NCBI GenBank assembly: GCA_947627815.1
Contig: CANQXN010000014.1
Location: forward strand, 1-18,984
DNA: 18,984 nucleotides
Direction of reading: 5' to 3'
From: an uncultured Clostridia bacterium
Lineage (GTDB): Bacteria; Bacillota; Clostridia; Oscillospirales; CAG-272
The position numbers and the translations under genes are program-made. Below, piece after piece: positions 1-7,073 of this stretch; the stretch's first letter is position 1, and each line of letters opens with the position of its first letter. Under the pieces are notes generated by a model that did no database searches, was not told where the DNA came from, and worked only from the letters and a program-made list of their open reading frames with translations.

Positions 1-1
1 C

Positions 2-733
2 TGGGGGAGAGGCGAACAGATTTACACGAACTTAGATGTCTGGGATGTCTTTATCGAAAAGCTGCCCGCGACGATGATTGTCAACCTCTATTCGATCCTA
101 TGGACGATCCCGGTCGGCATCGCCCTCGGCATCTGGGCGGCGCTCAAAAAGAACACCTGGGTGGACTATACCATATCGACGGTGACGATGGCGGTCATTT
201 CGGTGCCGTCCTTCGTCTACGCCTTTTTGATCCAGTACATTTTCTGCTTTAAACTGCAGTGGTTCCCCTTTGTCATGGCGCCAGGCACCGACTACTTCTC
301 CTGGACGATGTTCCGCTCGATCATCCCGCCGATTTTAGCGCTCTCCTTCGGCGTGATTGCCGGCTTCTGCCGGACGACGAGAGCGGAGCTTACCGAGGTT
401 CTGACCAGCGAGTTTATGCTGCTTGCCCGCACCAAAGGGCTGACCAAGACGCAGGCCACGGTGCGCCACGCCCTGCGCAACTGTTTTGTCGTGGTGGTGC
501 CTGCCATCTTCGGTGAATTCATCGGCATCATCGGCGGCTCTTTGATCATCGAGAACATTTTCTCGATTCCCGGCGTGGGCAGTCTGACCTTAAACGCCAT
601 CAACGCGCGCGACTACAATGTCTTCATGCTCTCCACCGCCTTCTATACCGCCATCGGGCTGGTAGCGGGGCTTGTGGTCGACATCAGTTACGGCTTTATC
701 GATCCCCGCATCCGCATGGGATCCAAGAAGTAA
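2..733 (+). CDS. oppB: Oligopeptide ABC transporter permease OppB/AmiC (5' truncated by window edge)
   Basis: Inner of the two membrane permeases of a peptide importer; it forms the translocation pore with OppC. The reading frame is open from base 2, so the gene starts upstream of the window and only about 243 C-terminal codons are visible. The first ATG at 74 is internal: the codons before it (WGRGEQIYTNLDVWDVF) continue a normal OppB periplasmic segment. Several hydrophobic helices follow. The cytoplasmic EAA loop that docks onto the ATPase is visible as EFMLLARTKGLT with HALRN after it. The protein ends in the usual GFIDPRIRMG tail. It is first in the visible operon, with oppC starting 15 bases after its stop. 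Family assignment is firm; substrate (oligopeptide rather than dipeptide or other) is inferred from the AmiE/AmiF-like ATPases downstream. Confidence 0.95.
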   Translation, partial: WGRGEQIYTNLDVWDVFIEKLPATMIVNLYSILWTIPVGIALGIWAALKKNTWVDYTISTVTMAVISVPSFVYAFLIQYIFCFKLQWFPFVMAPGTDYFSWTMFRSIIPPILALSFGVIAGFCRTTRAELTEVLTSEFMLLARTKGLTKTQATVRHALRNCFVVVVPAIFGEFIGIIGGSLIIENIFSIPGVGSLTLNAINARDYNVFMLSTAFYTAIGLVAGLVVDISYGFIDPRIRMGSKK

Positions 734-748
734 GAGGGAGGTGAGACA

Positions 749-2287
749 ATGGAACCTGAAAAATCCATCGAATACGAACACATCCCCGCCGAACAATTCC
801 GCTTTGTACAGGAAAACGAGAAGATCCACGATACCGAATTGAAAACCAAGGCGCGCGGCTTTTTCGCCGACGCCATGATCCGTTTCGGCAAGAACAAATC
901 TTCCGTGATCGCGACCGTGATTCTGGCGCTTTTGATTGTTTTCTCCATTCTCTCTCCGATCATCTCCCCCTACAGCATTTATGACCAGGATCAGATCTAT
1001 ATCAACTACCCCCCGTATATCCCCTCCATCGCCGACAGCGGTATGGGCATCCTCGACGGCGCCAAGACCTATTACGGGCAGAACGACGCGCAGATGCTCT
1101 TCTGGCGCGGCATCGCCGAGGAGACCGGCAAGGATCCCGTCCTCGGCATCGTCCGCACTTATGAAACCGAGGTCATCCAGCGCGGCCAGAAGGTCAAACG
1201 CAAAACCTACGATATCGAGCTGAACGCCTACTACGCCTACGGGATGCGCTCCATGAACTTCACCTACGAGCAGTTCGACGCCCTCCAGAAGTGGCAGAAC
1301 GAAACCGGCATTCAGGTGATTTATCCCTATGTGGAATCCAAGGATATCGCGGACAAAAACGACCCGAACATCTGGTATCAGCTGAATGAAAAAGGGCAGG
1401 CCGCCACCGACGAAAACGGCAACTTGATTCCCGTTTATTCCACCAACGAGGCCGAGGCGGGCCGTCCCTACAACTCTTTGCGGATTGCGAGCGACCCCGG
1501 CAACTATATCTATTCCTTCGCCAAAGCCGGCTCGGTGCAGTGCCGCGTGCTTTACTACAATTATTATATCTATTTAAACGGTCATGAACCGTCTTATCTC
1601 ATGGGGACAAACGCGGTCGGGCAGGATATTTTCTGCGGCATCGGCGTCGGCGCCCGCTTCTCCATTCTGTTTGCCATTTTCGTCTCGGCCATCAACCTGA
1701 CGATCGGCGCCGTTTACGGCGCGTTGCAGGGCTATTACGGCGGCTGGGTCGACATGCTCCTCGACCGTATTTCCGATGTGCTTTCCGGCGTGCCTTTTGT
1801 CGTTGTGACAACGCTGTTCCAGCTCCATTTGGCCAAAAAGGTGGGCGTTGTGGGTTCCTTCCTCTTCGCCTTCGTCCTGACCGGGTGGATCGGCATGGCC
1901 GCCCTGACGCGCCGGCAGTTCTACCGATTTAAAGGGCAGGAATTCATTCTCGCCGCGCGCACGCTGGGCGCCAGCGACAGGCGCTTGATGTTCAAGCACA
2001 TTTTCCCCAACGCGATTGGCTCGATTATCACAAGCTGCGCGTTGGTCATCCCCGGGGTTATCAGCTCCGAAACCTCGATGACCTACCTCGGCATCGTCGA
2101 CCTGTCCGACTTTGCCGGCACGACCATCGGCACCTTGCTCGCGCAGGGCAACGCCGCCGTCACCACGGCGCCGCACGCCGTGCTCTATCCGAGTATTTTC
2201 TTAGGGCTTCTCATGATCTGCTTCAACCTGTTCGGCAACGGTCTGCGTGACGCCTTCAACCCGACAACGAGAGGAGTGGACGACTGA
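749..2287 (+). CDS. oppC: Oligopeptide ABC transporter permease OppC/AmiD with large extracellular insertion
   Basis: Second permease of the peptide importer, 512 residues where OppC/AmiD proteins are usually about 300. A strong ribosome site (GGGAGGTGAG, 736-745) supports ATG 749. The first transmembrane helix lies at about residues 50-75 (SSVIATVILALLIVFSIL). Residues about 76-284 form a hydrophilic, Tyr/Asn/Asp-rich domain with no family motif I recognise; by topology it should be extracellular. The conserved core resumes at residues 286-294 (GTNAVGQDI) with five more helices. The EAA loop reads EFILAARTLGAS with HIFPN, and the C-terminus (GNGLRDAFNPTTRG) is typical. The stop overlaps the oppD start by one base, consistent with translational coupling. 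The extra domain may contact the binding lipoprotein, which is inference. Confidence 0.95.
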   Translation: MEPEKSIEYEHIPAEQFRFVQENEKIHDTELKTKARGFFADAMIRFGKNKSSVIATVILALLIVFSILSPIISPYSIYDQDQIYINYPPYIPSIADSGMGILDGAKTYYGQNDAQMLFWRGIAEETGKDPVLGIVRTYETEVIQRGQKVKRKTYDIELNAYYAYGMRSMNFTYEQFDALQKWQNETGIQVIYPYVESKDIADKNDPNIWYQLNEKGQAATDENGNLIPVYSTNEAEAGRPYNSLRIASDPGNYIYSFAKAGSVQCRVLYYNYYIYLNGHEPSYLMGTNAVGQDIFCGIGVGARFSILFAIFVSAINLTIGAVYGALQGYYGGWVDMLLDRISDVLSGVPFVVVTTLFQLHLAKKVGVVGSFLFAFVLTGWIGMAALTRRQFYRFKGQEFILAARTLGASDRRLMFKHIFPNAIGSIITSCALVIPGVISSETSMTYLGIVDLSDFAGTTIGTLLAQGNAAVTTAPHAVLYPSIFLGLLMICFNLFGNGLRDAFNPTTRGVDD

Positions 2288-4431
2288 TGGAAACGAAATT
2301 GCAAGTCAGAAATTTGCGGATTTCCTTCCGCACCACCAACGGCAAGGTGCAGGCCGTCCGCGGCATCAACTTCACCCTCGAAAAGGGCGAGACGCTCGCC
2401 ATCGTGGGCGAATCCGGCTCGGGCAAATCGGTCACGAGCAAGGCGATTCTGGGCATTTCCGCCGGCAATGCCATCGTCGAATCGGGCGAAATCATCTATG
2501 ACGGCCAGGATCTTTTGAAAATCAGCGAAGAGGATTTCCACAAAATTCGCGGCGACAAAATCGCCATGATCTTCCAGGATCCGATGTCGAGCCTCGACCC
2601 GATCGTGACGATCGGCCGCCAGCTCACCGAGGCGATGATTTTAAAAGGCAAGATCCGCCAGCGCCAGAGCCGCCGCACCTTCAATTCCTACCTCAAGCGG
2701 ATGCGCGCCGCCATGGAGGCTTCGGCGTCTTCCGAAGAGGAAAAACAGCGCGCCGAAATCAGCTGCAAAAATTTCAACCGCTTTGAGTTTAAGCATGTCG
2801 CGCTTGAGTCGGCCTACAACACCGCCCACGAGGCGGCGCTCGAGGCCGCCGAGGACATCGACCGCATCGCCATCGAGTTTGAGCGCGAGACGGTCAGCAA
2901 AAACGCCGGCGACCGCATCAAGGACATTGTGCGGCAGACGCGCGCCTCGATCAACCCCTATGTCATCCCCGAAAGCGAGCGCGAGACGGTCGCCGCCCTG
3001 ACGGCGGGGGTCAAAGCGGCCTTTTCCGCCAAGGATTACGCGGGCGTTCTTGAAAACCTCCGCGCCATCCGCAAAAAGATCGCCGATGTGATCGACAACC
3101 CCGCGCCCAACTTCTTCCGCATGGGCTACTATCTGACCTTTGCGGAGCAGCCGCTCCCCGAACTTTCCGTCGAGGAACTCAACGAGTTTTTGCTTGACTA
3201 CCTCAACCGTGAGTTCATGTTCACCTTCCTTGCGGACATCCGCCGGGCGCTCACCCACACTTCCGCCATTGCCTGCGACAAAAAGCGCGAGGCGATCCAG
3301 GCGCTCGAGGAGGCGCACGCCGTCTTTTCGGCGCAAAACCTCGATCATACCGCCTGCCGCGCGGCGCTCAAATCGCTTTCCGCCACGGTCATGGCGACGG
3401 TCGATCCCCTGGCGACCGCCAAGGACAGCCTGACCTATACCTTCCATTCCAGCCTCAAGAGCGAAATCGACCGCTACTTCAAGGGCGCAAAACAGAATGT
3501 CAAGATTCTGCGCAAATTCGACCGCGAAAAACAGCGCTATGACGCCAAAGTCGCCGCCGGCAAAAAGCCGGGCTTCGAGCTTGCCCCGCCCGCGGTCATC
3601 GATCTGGAACTGATCAAAGGCAACATCGATCATCTGCTCAATCGTCTGGCCGATCACTACAAAACCCTTCTGGACGAGGAGCAGGCGCGCGATTTCGAGG
3701 CCGGCACGGTCGGCTGCGTCGACTATCTGATGGAGAACGCCTCGGGCGTCACCAACAGAGTCACGCACCGCGTCGCCAAGCACCGCGCCATCCGGCTGAT
3801 GGAGGAAGTCGGCATCGCCGAGCCGCACAAGCGGTATAAACAGTATCCCTTCGAGTTTTCCGGCGGTATGCGCCAGCGCATCGTGATTGCCCTCGCACTC
3901 GCCGCCAACCCCGATATTCTGATCTGCGACGAGCCGACCACCGCCCTCGATGTGACCATTCAGGCGCAGATTCTCGAACTCATCGCCAAACTCAAGGCCA
4001 AGCGGCAGCTTTCGGTCATCTTCATCACCCACGACCTCGGCGTCGTCGCCAATGTCGCCGACAAGGTGGCGGTGATGTACGCCGGCAAGATCGTCGAATA
4101 CGGCACCAGCGAGGATGTGTTCTATCACTCCGCGCATCCCTACACCTGGGCGCTCTTAAGCTCGATGCCCGACCTCGACACCAAGGAAAAGCTGGCGGCC
4201 ATCCCCGGCACGCCGCCGAACATGATTTACCCGCCCAAAGGCGACGCCTTCGCGGCGCGCAACCAGTACGCCATGGCCATCGACTTCGAGCGCGAGCCGC
4301 CGATGTTCAAGATTTCCGACACCCACTACGCCGCGACCTGGCTCTTGCATCCCGACGCGCCTAAAGTCGACCCGCCAAAAGCGGTCACCGACAGAATCGC
4401 CCGCATGAACGAAAGGAGGGGTCAGCAGTGA
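2287..4431 (+). CDS. oppD: Oligopeptide ABC transporter ATPase OppD/AmiE with ~375-residue insertion
   Basis: Cytoplasmic ATPase subunit energising peptide import, 714 residues where OppD/AmiE is about 350. Visible motifs: Walker A GESGSGKS (41-48), Q-loop FQDP (96-99), ABC signature SGGMRQ (525-530), Walker B ILICDEP with D548/E549, and the H-switch FITHD (H582). Q-loop and signature are about 428 residues apart, against about 50-60 in normal homologues, so roughly residues 120-495 are inserted into the helical subdomain. The insert is charged, Ala/Glu/Lys/Arg-rich and probably helical. All catalytic motifs are intact, so the enzyme is probably active. The C-terminal region (IPGTPPNMIYPPKGDAF, then ATWLLHPDAPKV) matches the AmiE type of low-GC Gram-positives, which lacks the cysteines of proteobacterial OppD. 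ATG 2287 overlaps the oppC stop; the stop overlaps oppF by four bases. Confidence 0.95.
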   Translation: METKLQVRNLRISFRTTNGKVQAVRGINFTLEKGETLAIVGESGSGKSVTSKAILGISAGNAIVESGEIIYDGQDLLKISEEDFHKIRGDKIAMIFQDPMSSLDPIVTIGRQLTEAMILKGKIRQRQSRRTFNSYLKRMRAAMEASASSEEEKQRAEISCKNFNRFEFKHVALESAYNTAHEAALEAAEDIDRIAIEFERETVSKNAGDRIKDIVRQTRASINPYVIPESERETVAALTAGVKAAFSAKDYAGVLENLRAIRKKIADVIDNPAPNFFRMGYYLTFAEQPLPELSVEELNEFLLDYLNREFMFTFLADIRRALTHTSAIACDKKREAIQALEEAHAVFSAQNLDHTACRAALKSLSATVMATVDPLATAKDSLTYTFHSSLKSEIDRYFKGAKQNVKILRKFDREKQRYDAKVAAGKKPGFELAPPAVIDLELIKGNIDHLLNRLADHYKTLLDEEQARDFEAGTVGCVDYLMENASGVTNRVTHRVAKHRAIRLMEEVGIAEPHKRYKQYPFEFSGGMRQRIVIALALAANPDILICDEPTTALDVTIQAQILELIAKLKAKRQLSVIFITHDLGVVANVADKVAVMYAGKIVEYGTSEDVFYHSAHPYTWALLSSMPDLDTKEKLAAIPGTPPNMIYPPKGDAFAARNQYAMAIDFEREPPMFKISDTHYAATWLLHPDAPKVDPPKAVTDRIARMNERRGQQ

Positions 4432-5588
4432 ACGAACAGGAACCTTTGCTTCGTGTCGAGCATCTCTGCCAATATTTCAAGGCCGGCTCCTTTGTCACCA
4501 AGGCGGTGGACGATGTCAGCTTTGATATCAAAAAAGGCGAAGTTTTCGGCCTTGTGGGGGAATCCGGCTGCGGCAAAACCACGACCGGCCGTTCGATCAT
4601 CAAGCTTTACAACATTACCTCCGGCAATGTCTATTTCAAAGGCATTCGCATTTGCGCGGGCATCAAGTCCTACAAGGACGAACTGAAGGTCACCAAAGAC
4701 CCCGCGCGCATCGCCGAGCTGAAACAGGAGATCCGGAAGGCGAAAATCGATCAGAAAAAGTGCGATAAACTCTACGCCAAACAGCGCGTGCAGGAAGTGA
4801 AGGGCGACTATCTGCCCAAAATCGAGGGGGCGAATACCCCCGAAGAGAAGCAGGCGCTCACGGCGGCGTATCGCGAAGCGCTCCGGAAGGCGAAAAAGAC
4901 CCGGCTTGTCACCCAGATTCAGATGATTTTCCAGGATCCCATCGCCTCGCTCGACCCCCGTATGACCGTGCGCGAGATCATCTCGGAAGGGCTTGTCATT
5001 CAAGGGGAACGGGACAAAAAAGTCCTCGAGCAAAAGGTGTTTGAGATGCTCGAATTTGTGGGTCTGGTGCCGGAACACGCGACCCGCTATCCGCACGAAT
5101 TTTCGGGCGGCCAGCGCCAGCGTATCGGCGTGGCGCGCTCGATCATCATGAATCCCGAGCTGATCATCGCCGACGAACCGGTTTCGGCGCTGGATGTGTC
5201 GATTCAGGCGCAGGTGATCAACCTGCTCAACGATTTGCGCGAAAAATTCGGTCTGACCATTCTCTTTATCGCACATGACCTCTCGGTCGTCAAATACTTT
5301 TCCGACCGCATCGGCGTCATGTATTTCGGCAAAATGGTGGAGCTTGCGACTTCGGATGAGCTGTTCGCCCATCCCCTGCACCCCTACACCCGCTCGCTTT
5401 TGTCGGCCATTCCGCTGCCCGACCCGATCTATGAAAAGGGAAGAAAGCGCGTGACCTACAACCCGCTCGAAGAACACGACTACCGCGAGGATAAGCCGAG
5501 CTTCCGCGAGGTGAGACCGGGGCATTTTGTCATGTGCAACGAGGCGGAGTATCAGCGCATCCTTGAAAGCTTGGCAAACGAGAAATGA
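4428..5588 (+). CDS. oppF: Oligopeptide ABC transporter ATPase OppF/AmiF with ~70-residue insertion
   Basis: Partner ATPase of OppD, 386 residues compared with about 310 for AmiF-type proteins. It starts at GTG 4428, overlapping the oppD stop as GTGA, with a strong ribosome site GAAAGGAGGG at 4411-4420. Motifs: Walker A GESGCGKT (44-51), Q-loop IFQDP (Q169), signature SGGQRQR from S226, Walker B LIIADEP with D249/E250, and FIAHD H-switch. Walker A to Q-loop is about 119 residues instead of about 50. A lysine-rich, charged, helix-prone stretch at about residues 78-155 (LKQEIRKAKIDQKK and onward) is therefore extra, at a different site from the OppD insert. The C-terminus (RKRVTYNPLEEHDYREDKPS then RPGHFVMCNEAE) is that of Bacillota OppF. 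Confidence 0.95.
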   Translation: MNEQEPLLRVEHLCQYFKAGSFVTKAVDDVSFDIKKGEVFGLVGESGCGKTTTGRSIIKLYNITSGNVYFKGIRICAGIKSYKDELKVTKDPARIAELKQEIRKAKIDQKKCDKLYAKQRVQEVKGDYLPKIEGANTPEEKQALTAAYREALRKAKKTRLVTQIQMIFQDPIASLDPRMTVREIISEGLVIQGERDKKVLEQKVFEMLEFVGLVPEHATRYPHEFSGGQRQRIGVARSIIMNPELIIADEPVSALDVSIQAQVINLLNDLREKFGLTILFIAHDLSVVKYFSDRIGVMYFGKMVELATSDELFAHPLHPYTRSLLSAIPLPDPIYEKGRKRVTYNPLEEHDYREDKPSFREVRPGHFVMCNEAEYQRILESLANEK

Positions 5589-5971
5589 AAGGACAAAAGA
5601 AGGCTTTTCTCGCGGGACTTATCACGGGCTTTGTGATCGCCGCCGCCGTCTTTGCCTTGGGCATGAGCCGTGACAACGGCGTCTGGCGCTGTTTTTACGA
5701 TGGTTTTTTTGTCGCCGCCGTCCTGCTTCTCGGCGTCGCGCTCCTGAAAACGATCCGCAACAAAGGCGTGTTTGATGTGGCGGAGTACGGGATCAAACGG
5801 GTGGTGGAAATCACCATTCCGGTGCTGCAGCGCGGCGAACGCGAGGACATGGCGCACTTCCGCGAACGCAAGGGCAAAGCGCGCAAAGGCGCGGGCGGCC
5901 TCTTTATGGCCGGCGGCGTCTACGCCGCGCTCACCTTGATTTTTGCCCTGATTTATCATCTCGTCGTTTGA
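5585..5971 (+). CDS. Small membrane protein, DUF3899-like
   Basis: A 128-residue protein with three predicted membrane helices at about residues 8-27, 38-58 and 104-126. A basic, charged stretch between the second and third (ERKGKARKGAG) should be cytoplasmic. The middle part (FFVAAVLLLGVALLKTIRN followed by GVFDVAEYGIKR) resembles the DUF3899 family of small Bacillota membrane proteins, whose function is unknown to me. The start overlaps the oppF stop by four bases (ATGA), making it the last gene of the opp operon, so co-expression is expected. It could be an accessory or stability factor for the transporter, but nothing in the sequence shows that. Family assignment is from memory and moderately sure; that it is a real gene is well supported by the overlap and hydrophobic pattern. 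Confidence 0.8.
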   Translation: MKGQKKAFLAGLITGFVIAAAVFALGMSRDNGVWRCFYDGFFVAAVLLLGVALLKTIRNKGVFDVAEYGIKRVVEITIPVLQRGEREDMAHFRERKGKARKGAGGLFMAGGVYAALTLIFALIYHLVV

Positions 5972-5989
5972 CTTGACGCAGGATAAAAA

Positions 5990-6115
5990 ATCGGTAACAT
6001 AAAATCGGTAAAATAAAATCGATAGCAAAAACCGATAACAAAAGACCGATAAAAAATCGATAGTACAAAAATCGATAACAAAAAACCGAAAAAATCGATA
6101 GTATAAAATCGATAA
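5990..6115. repeat. Array of ten ATCGATA-like short repeats
   Basis: Ten copies of an 8-base core A(T/C)CG(A/G)TA(A/G) start at 5990, 6004, 6018, 6031, 6045, 6056, 6071, 6085, 6094 and 6108. The copy at 6085 is imperfect. The commonest spacing is 14 bases, and A-rich linkers separate the cores. Several copies contain the palindrome ATCGAT. The array lies between the last opp-operon gene and its terminator. The same core returns at 6375 and 6585 inside the larger repeats downstream. Function unknown: a protein-binding array or replication-slippage product are both possible. Confidence 0.8.
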
Positions 6116-6118
6116 CAC

Positions 6119-6169
6119 AAAAAGACACCCCGCTGTCGCCGGGAGCCGGCGACATCGGGGTGTCTTTTT
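6119..6169. terminator. Strong intrinsic terminator of the opp operon, probably bidirectional
   Basis: The left arm 6119-6132 (AAAAAGACACCCCG) pairs perfectly with 6156-6169 (CGGGGTGTCTTTTT). Inside, 6135-6142 (GTCGCCGG) pairs with 6146-6153 (CCGGCGAC) around a GAG loop, separated by a CT/AT internal loop. The five As on the left and five Ts on the right give a poly-U tail in either direction. Confidence 0.92.
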
Positions 6170-6190
6170 GTCAAGCCCGGCATTTTTCAA

Positions 6191-6720
6191 ACACCACCTT
6201 CCTCACCCCGCACCGACAATCGGCAAGAAATAGGGAAGTTTACCGGCTTTTTTTCCAATGCCATCTTCCCACGCGCCCGCGAACGGCAAGAAAAGGAAAG
6301 TTTACCGTTTTTTCCAATGTCATCTCCCCACCTCGCACCGACAACCGGCGAAAGAGGGGAGATTTTTTTGTAAAATCGGTAAAAAACGGCGGTTTGCGGC
6401 AAAATTTGCCCTTTTGCCCCGCCTTAGCGGCGGCGAGCTGCCGCGATCATCGCCAAAATGCTACCTCCCCCACCCCGCACCGACAATCGGCAAGAGAAGG
6501 GAAGTTTACCGGCTTTTTTTCCAATGCTACCTCCCCACCGTCGAGCGCCGACAACCGGCGAAAGAGGGGAGAATTTTTTGTAAAATCGGTAAAAAACGGC
6601 GTTTTGCGGCATATTTTTCCCTTTTGTCCCGCCTTAACGGCGGCAAACTGCCACGATTATCGCCAAAATACCGTCTCCCCCACCGAGCGCCGCGATTGGC
6701 GAAAAGGGGAGAAATTTTTG
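6191..6720 (+). repeat. Six tandem terminator-like hairpin modules (two with a 80-90 bp extension)
   Basis: Six related modules lie head to tail: 6191-6257, 6258-6316, 6317-6457, 6458-6523, 6524-6667 and 6668-6720. Each has a C-rich arm, an inner small hairpin, a G/A-rich arm and a run of 5-7 Ts. In modules 3, 5 and 6 the outer arms are CTCCCC/GGGGAG. In module 1 they read CTTCC/GGAAG, a covarying change. The inner stem is CCGA/TCGG in modules 1 and 4, CGCCG/CGGCG in 5, and CGCC/GGCG in 6. Modules 3 and 5 carry a conserved extension containing GTAAAATCGGTAA and a CCGCC/GGCGG hairpin with loop TTAGC or TTAAC. Two frames stay open across the array, but the translation only mirrors the repeat and I do not accept a gene. 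Bases 6721-6801 are AT-rich with nothing identifiable. Confidence 0.8.
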
Positions 6721-6801
6721 TAAAAAAATGGTTTCTCTTTCGTCAATGATAAAAAAATCTTCTGTTTCCAATAAATTTATTATAAAAAATTGCGTAAGTC
6801 C

Positions 6802-6830
6802 TTGACAGCTTTTGTTTTTTCTGCTATAAT
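6802..6830 (+). promoter_or_regulatory. Consensus sigma-70-type promoter for the glycan pair
   Basis: TTGACA at 6802-6807 and TATAAT at 6825-6830 are separated by exactly 17 bases, a perfect match to the vegetative consensus. Transcription should start near 6837. That leaves about 237 bases of leader before the aminotransferase start at 7074. Confidence 0.85.
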
Positions 6831-6836
6831 CCTAAA

Positions 6837-7073
6837 AGCAGATATACGCACTATATCGGCGCTTCCTGCGGCTCGTGTAATGCCAAAATTGTCCTGGTGA
6901 CGCACAAAAAAAGGCAGCGCAACAATGCTTTGAACCTTCCTTCAAAAAGCGCCGGCTTGACATGCGGCATGGTTTTTGAATAGACATAAAGACAATATTC
7001 ATTACTGCTTTTCCCGTACCGATGTCCTTGGGAAACAAAAAATCAAGATGGATGAACATGGGAGTGGTAAGCC
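6837..7073 (+). other. Long leader with a possible decayed gene end or uORF
   Basis: The roughly 237-base stretch between the predicted start of transcription and the aminotransferase has no convincing complete gene and no riboswitch I recognise. A short frame at 7048-7077 reads ATG then MDEHGSGKP and stops at TGA 7075-7077. That stop overlaps the aminotransferase ATG as ATGA. The same frame is open back to a stop at 6958-6960. This ATGA junction is what an operon neighbour would leave, so the leader may hold a leader peptide or the tail of a lost gene. The only ribosome site visible before 7074 is weak (GGGAGTGG, 7060-7067). Confidence 0.4.

Noticed and set aside
2641..4137. 498-codon open frame on the - strand opposite oppD
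   Set aside because: It is the complement of a well-defined ATPase gene with strong codon bias. Its translation is low-complexity (Gly/Val/Asp/Arg-rich) with no family motif.
4200..4350. Loss of the conserved cysteines in the OppD C-terminal region
   Set aside because: The segment matches the AmiE/OppD form of low-GC Gram-positives, which as I recall normally lacks them, so it is not a special mutation here.
5552..6190. - strand frames with repeated YRF/IDF-like peptides
   Set aside because: The repetition comes from the ATCGATA array read in translation. The frame runs through the terminator and into the end of oppF.
6191..6720. CRISPR array
   Set aside because: Modules differ in length and sequence, there are no uniform repeats with unique spacers, and no cas genes are present.
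6160..6749. Two overlapping + strand frames (187 and 163 codons) across the hairpin array
   Set aside because: The first starts inside the terminator. Both translations just repeat the DNA repeat, and both contain the T runs and hairpins. Open frames arise because module lengths keep phase.
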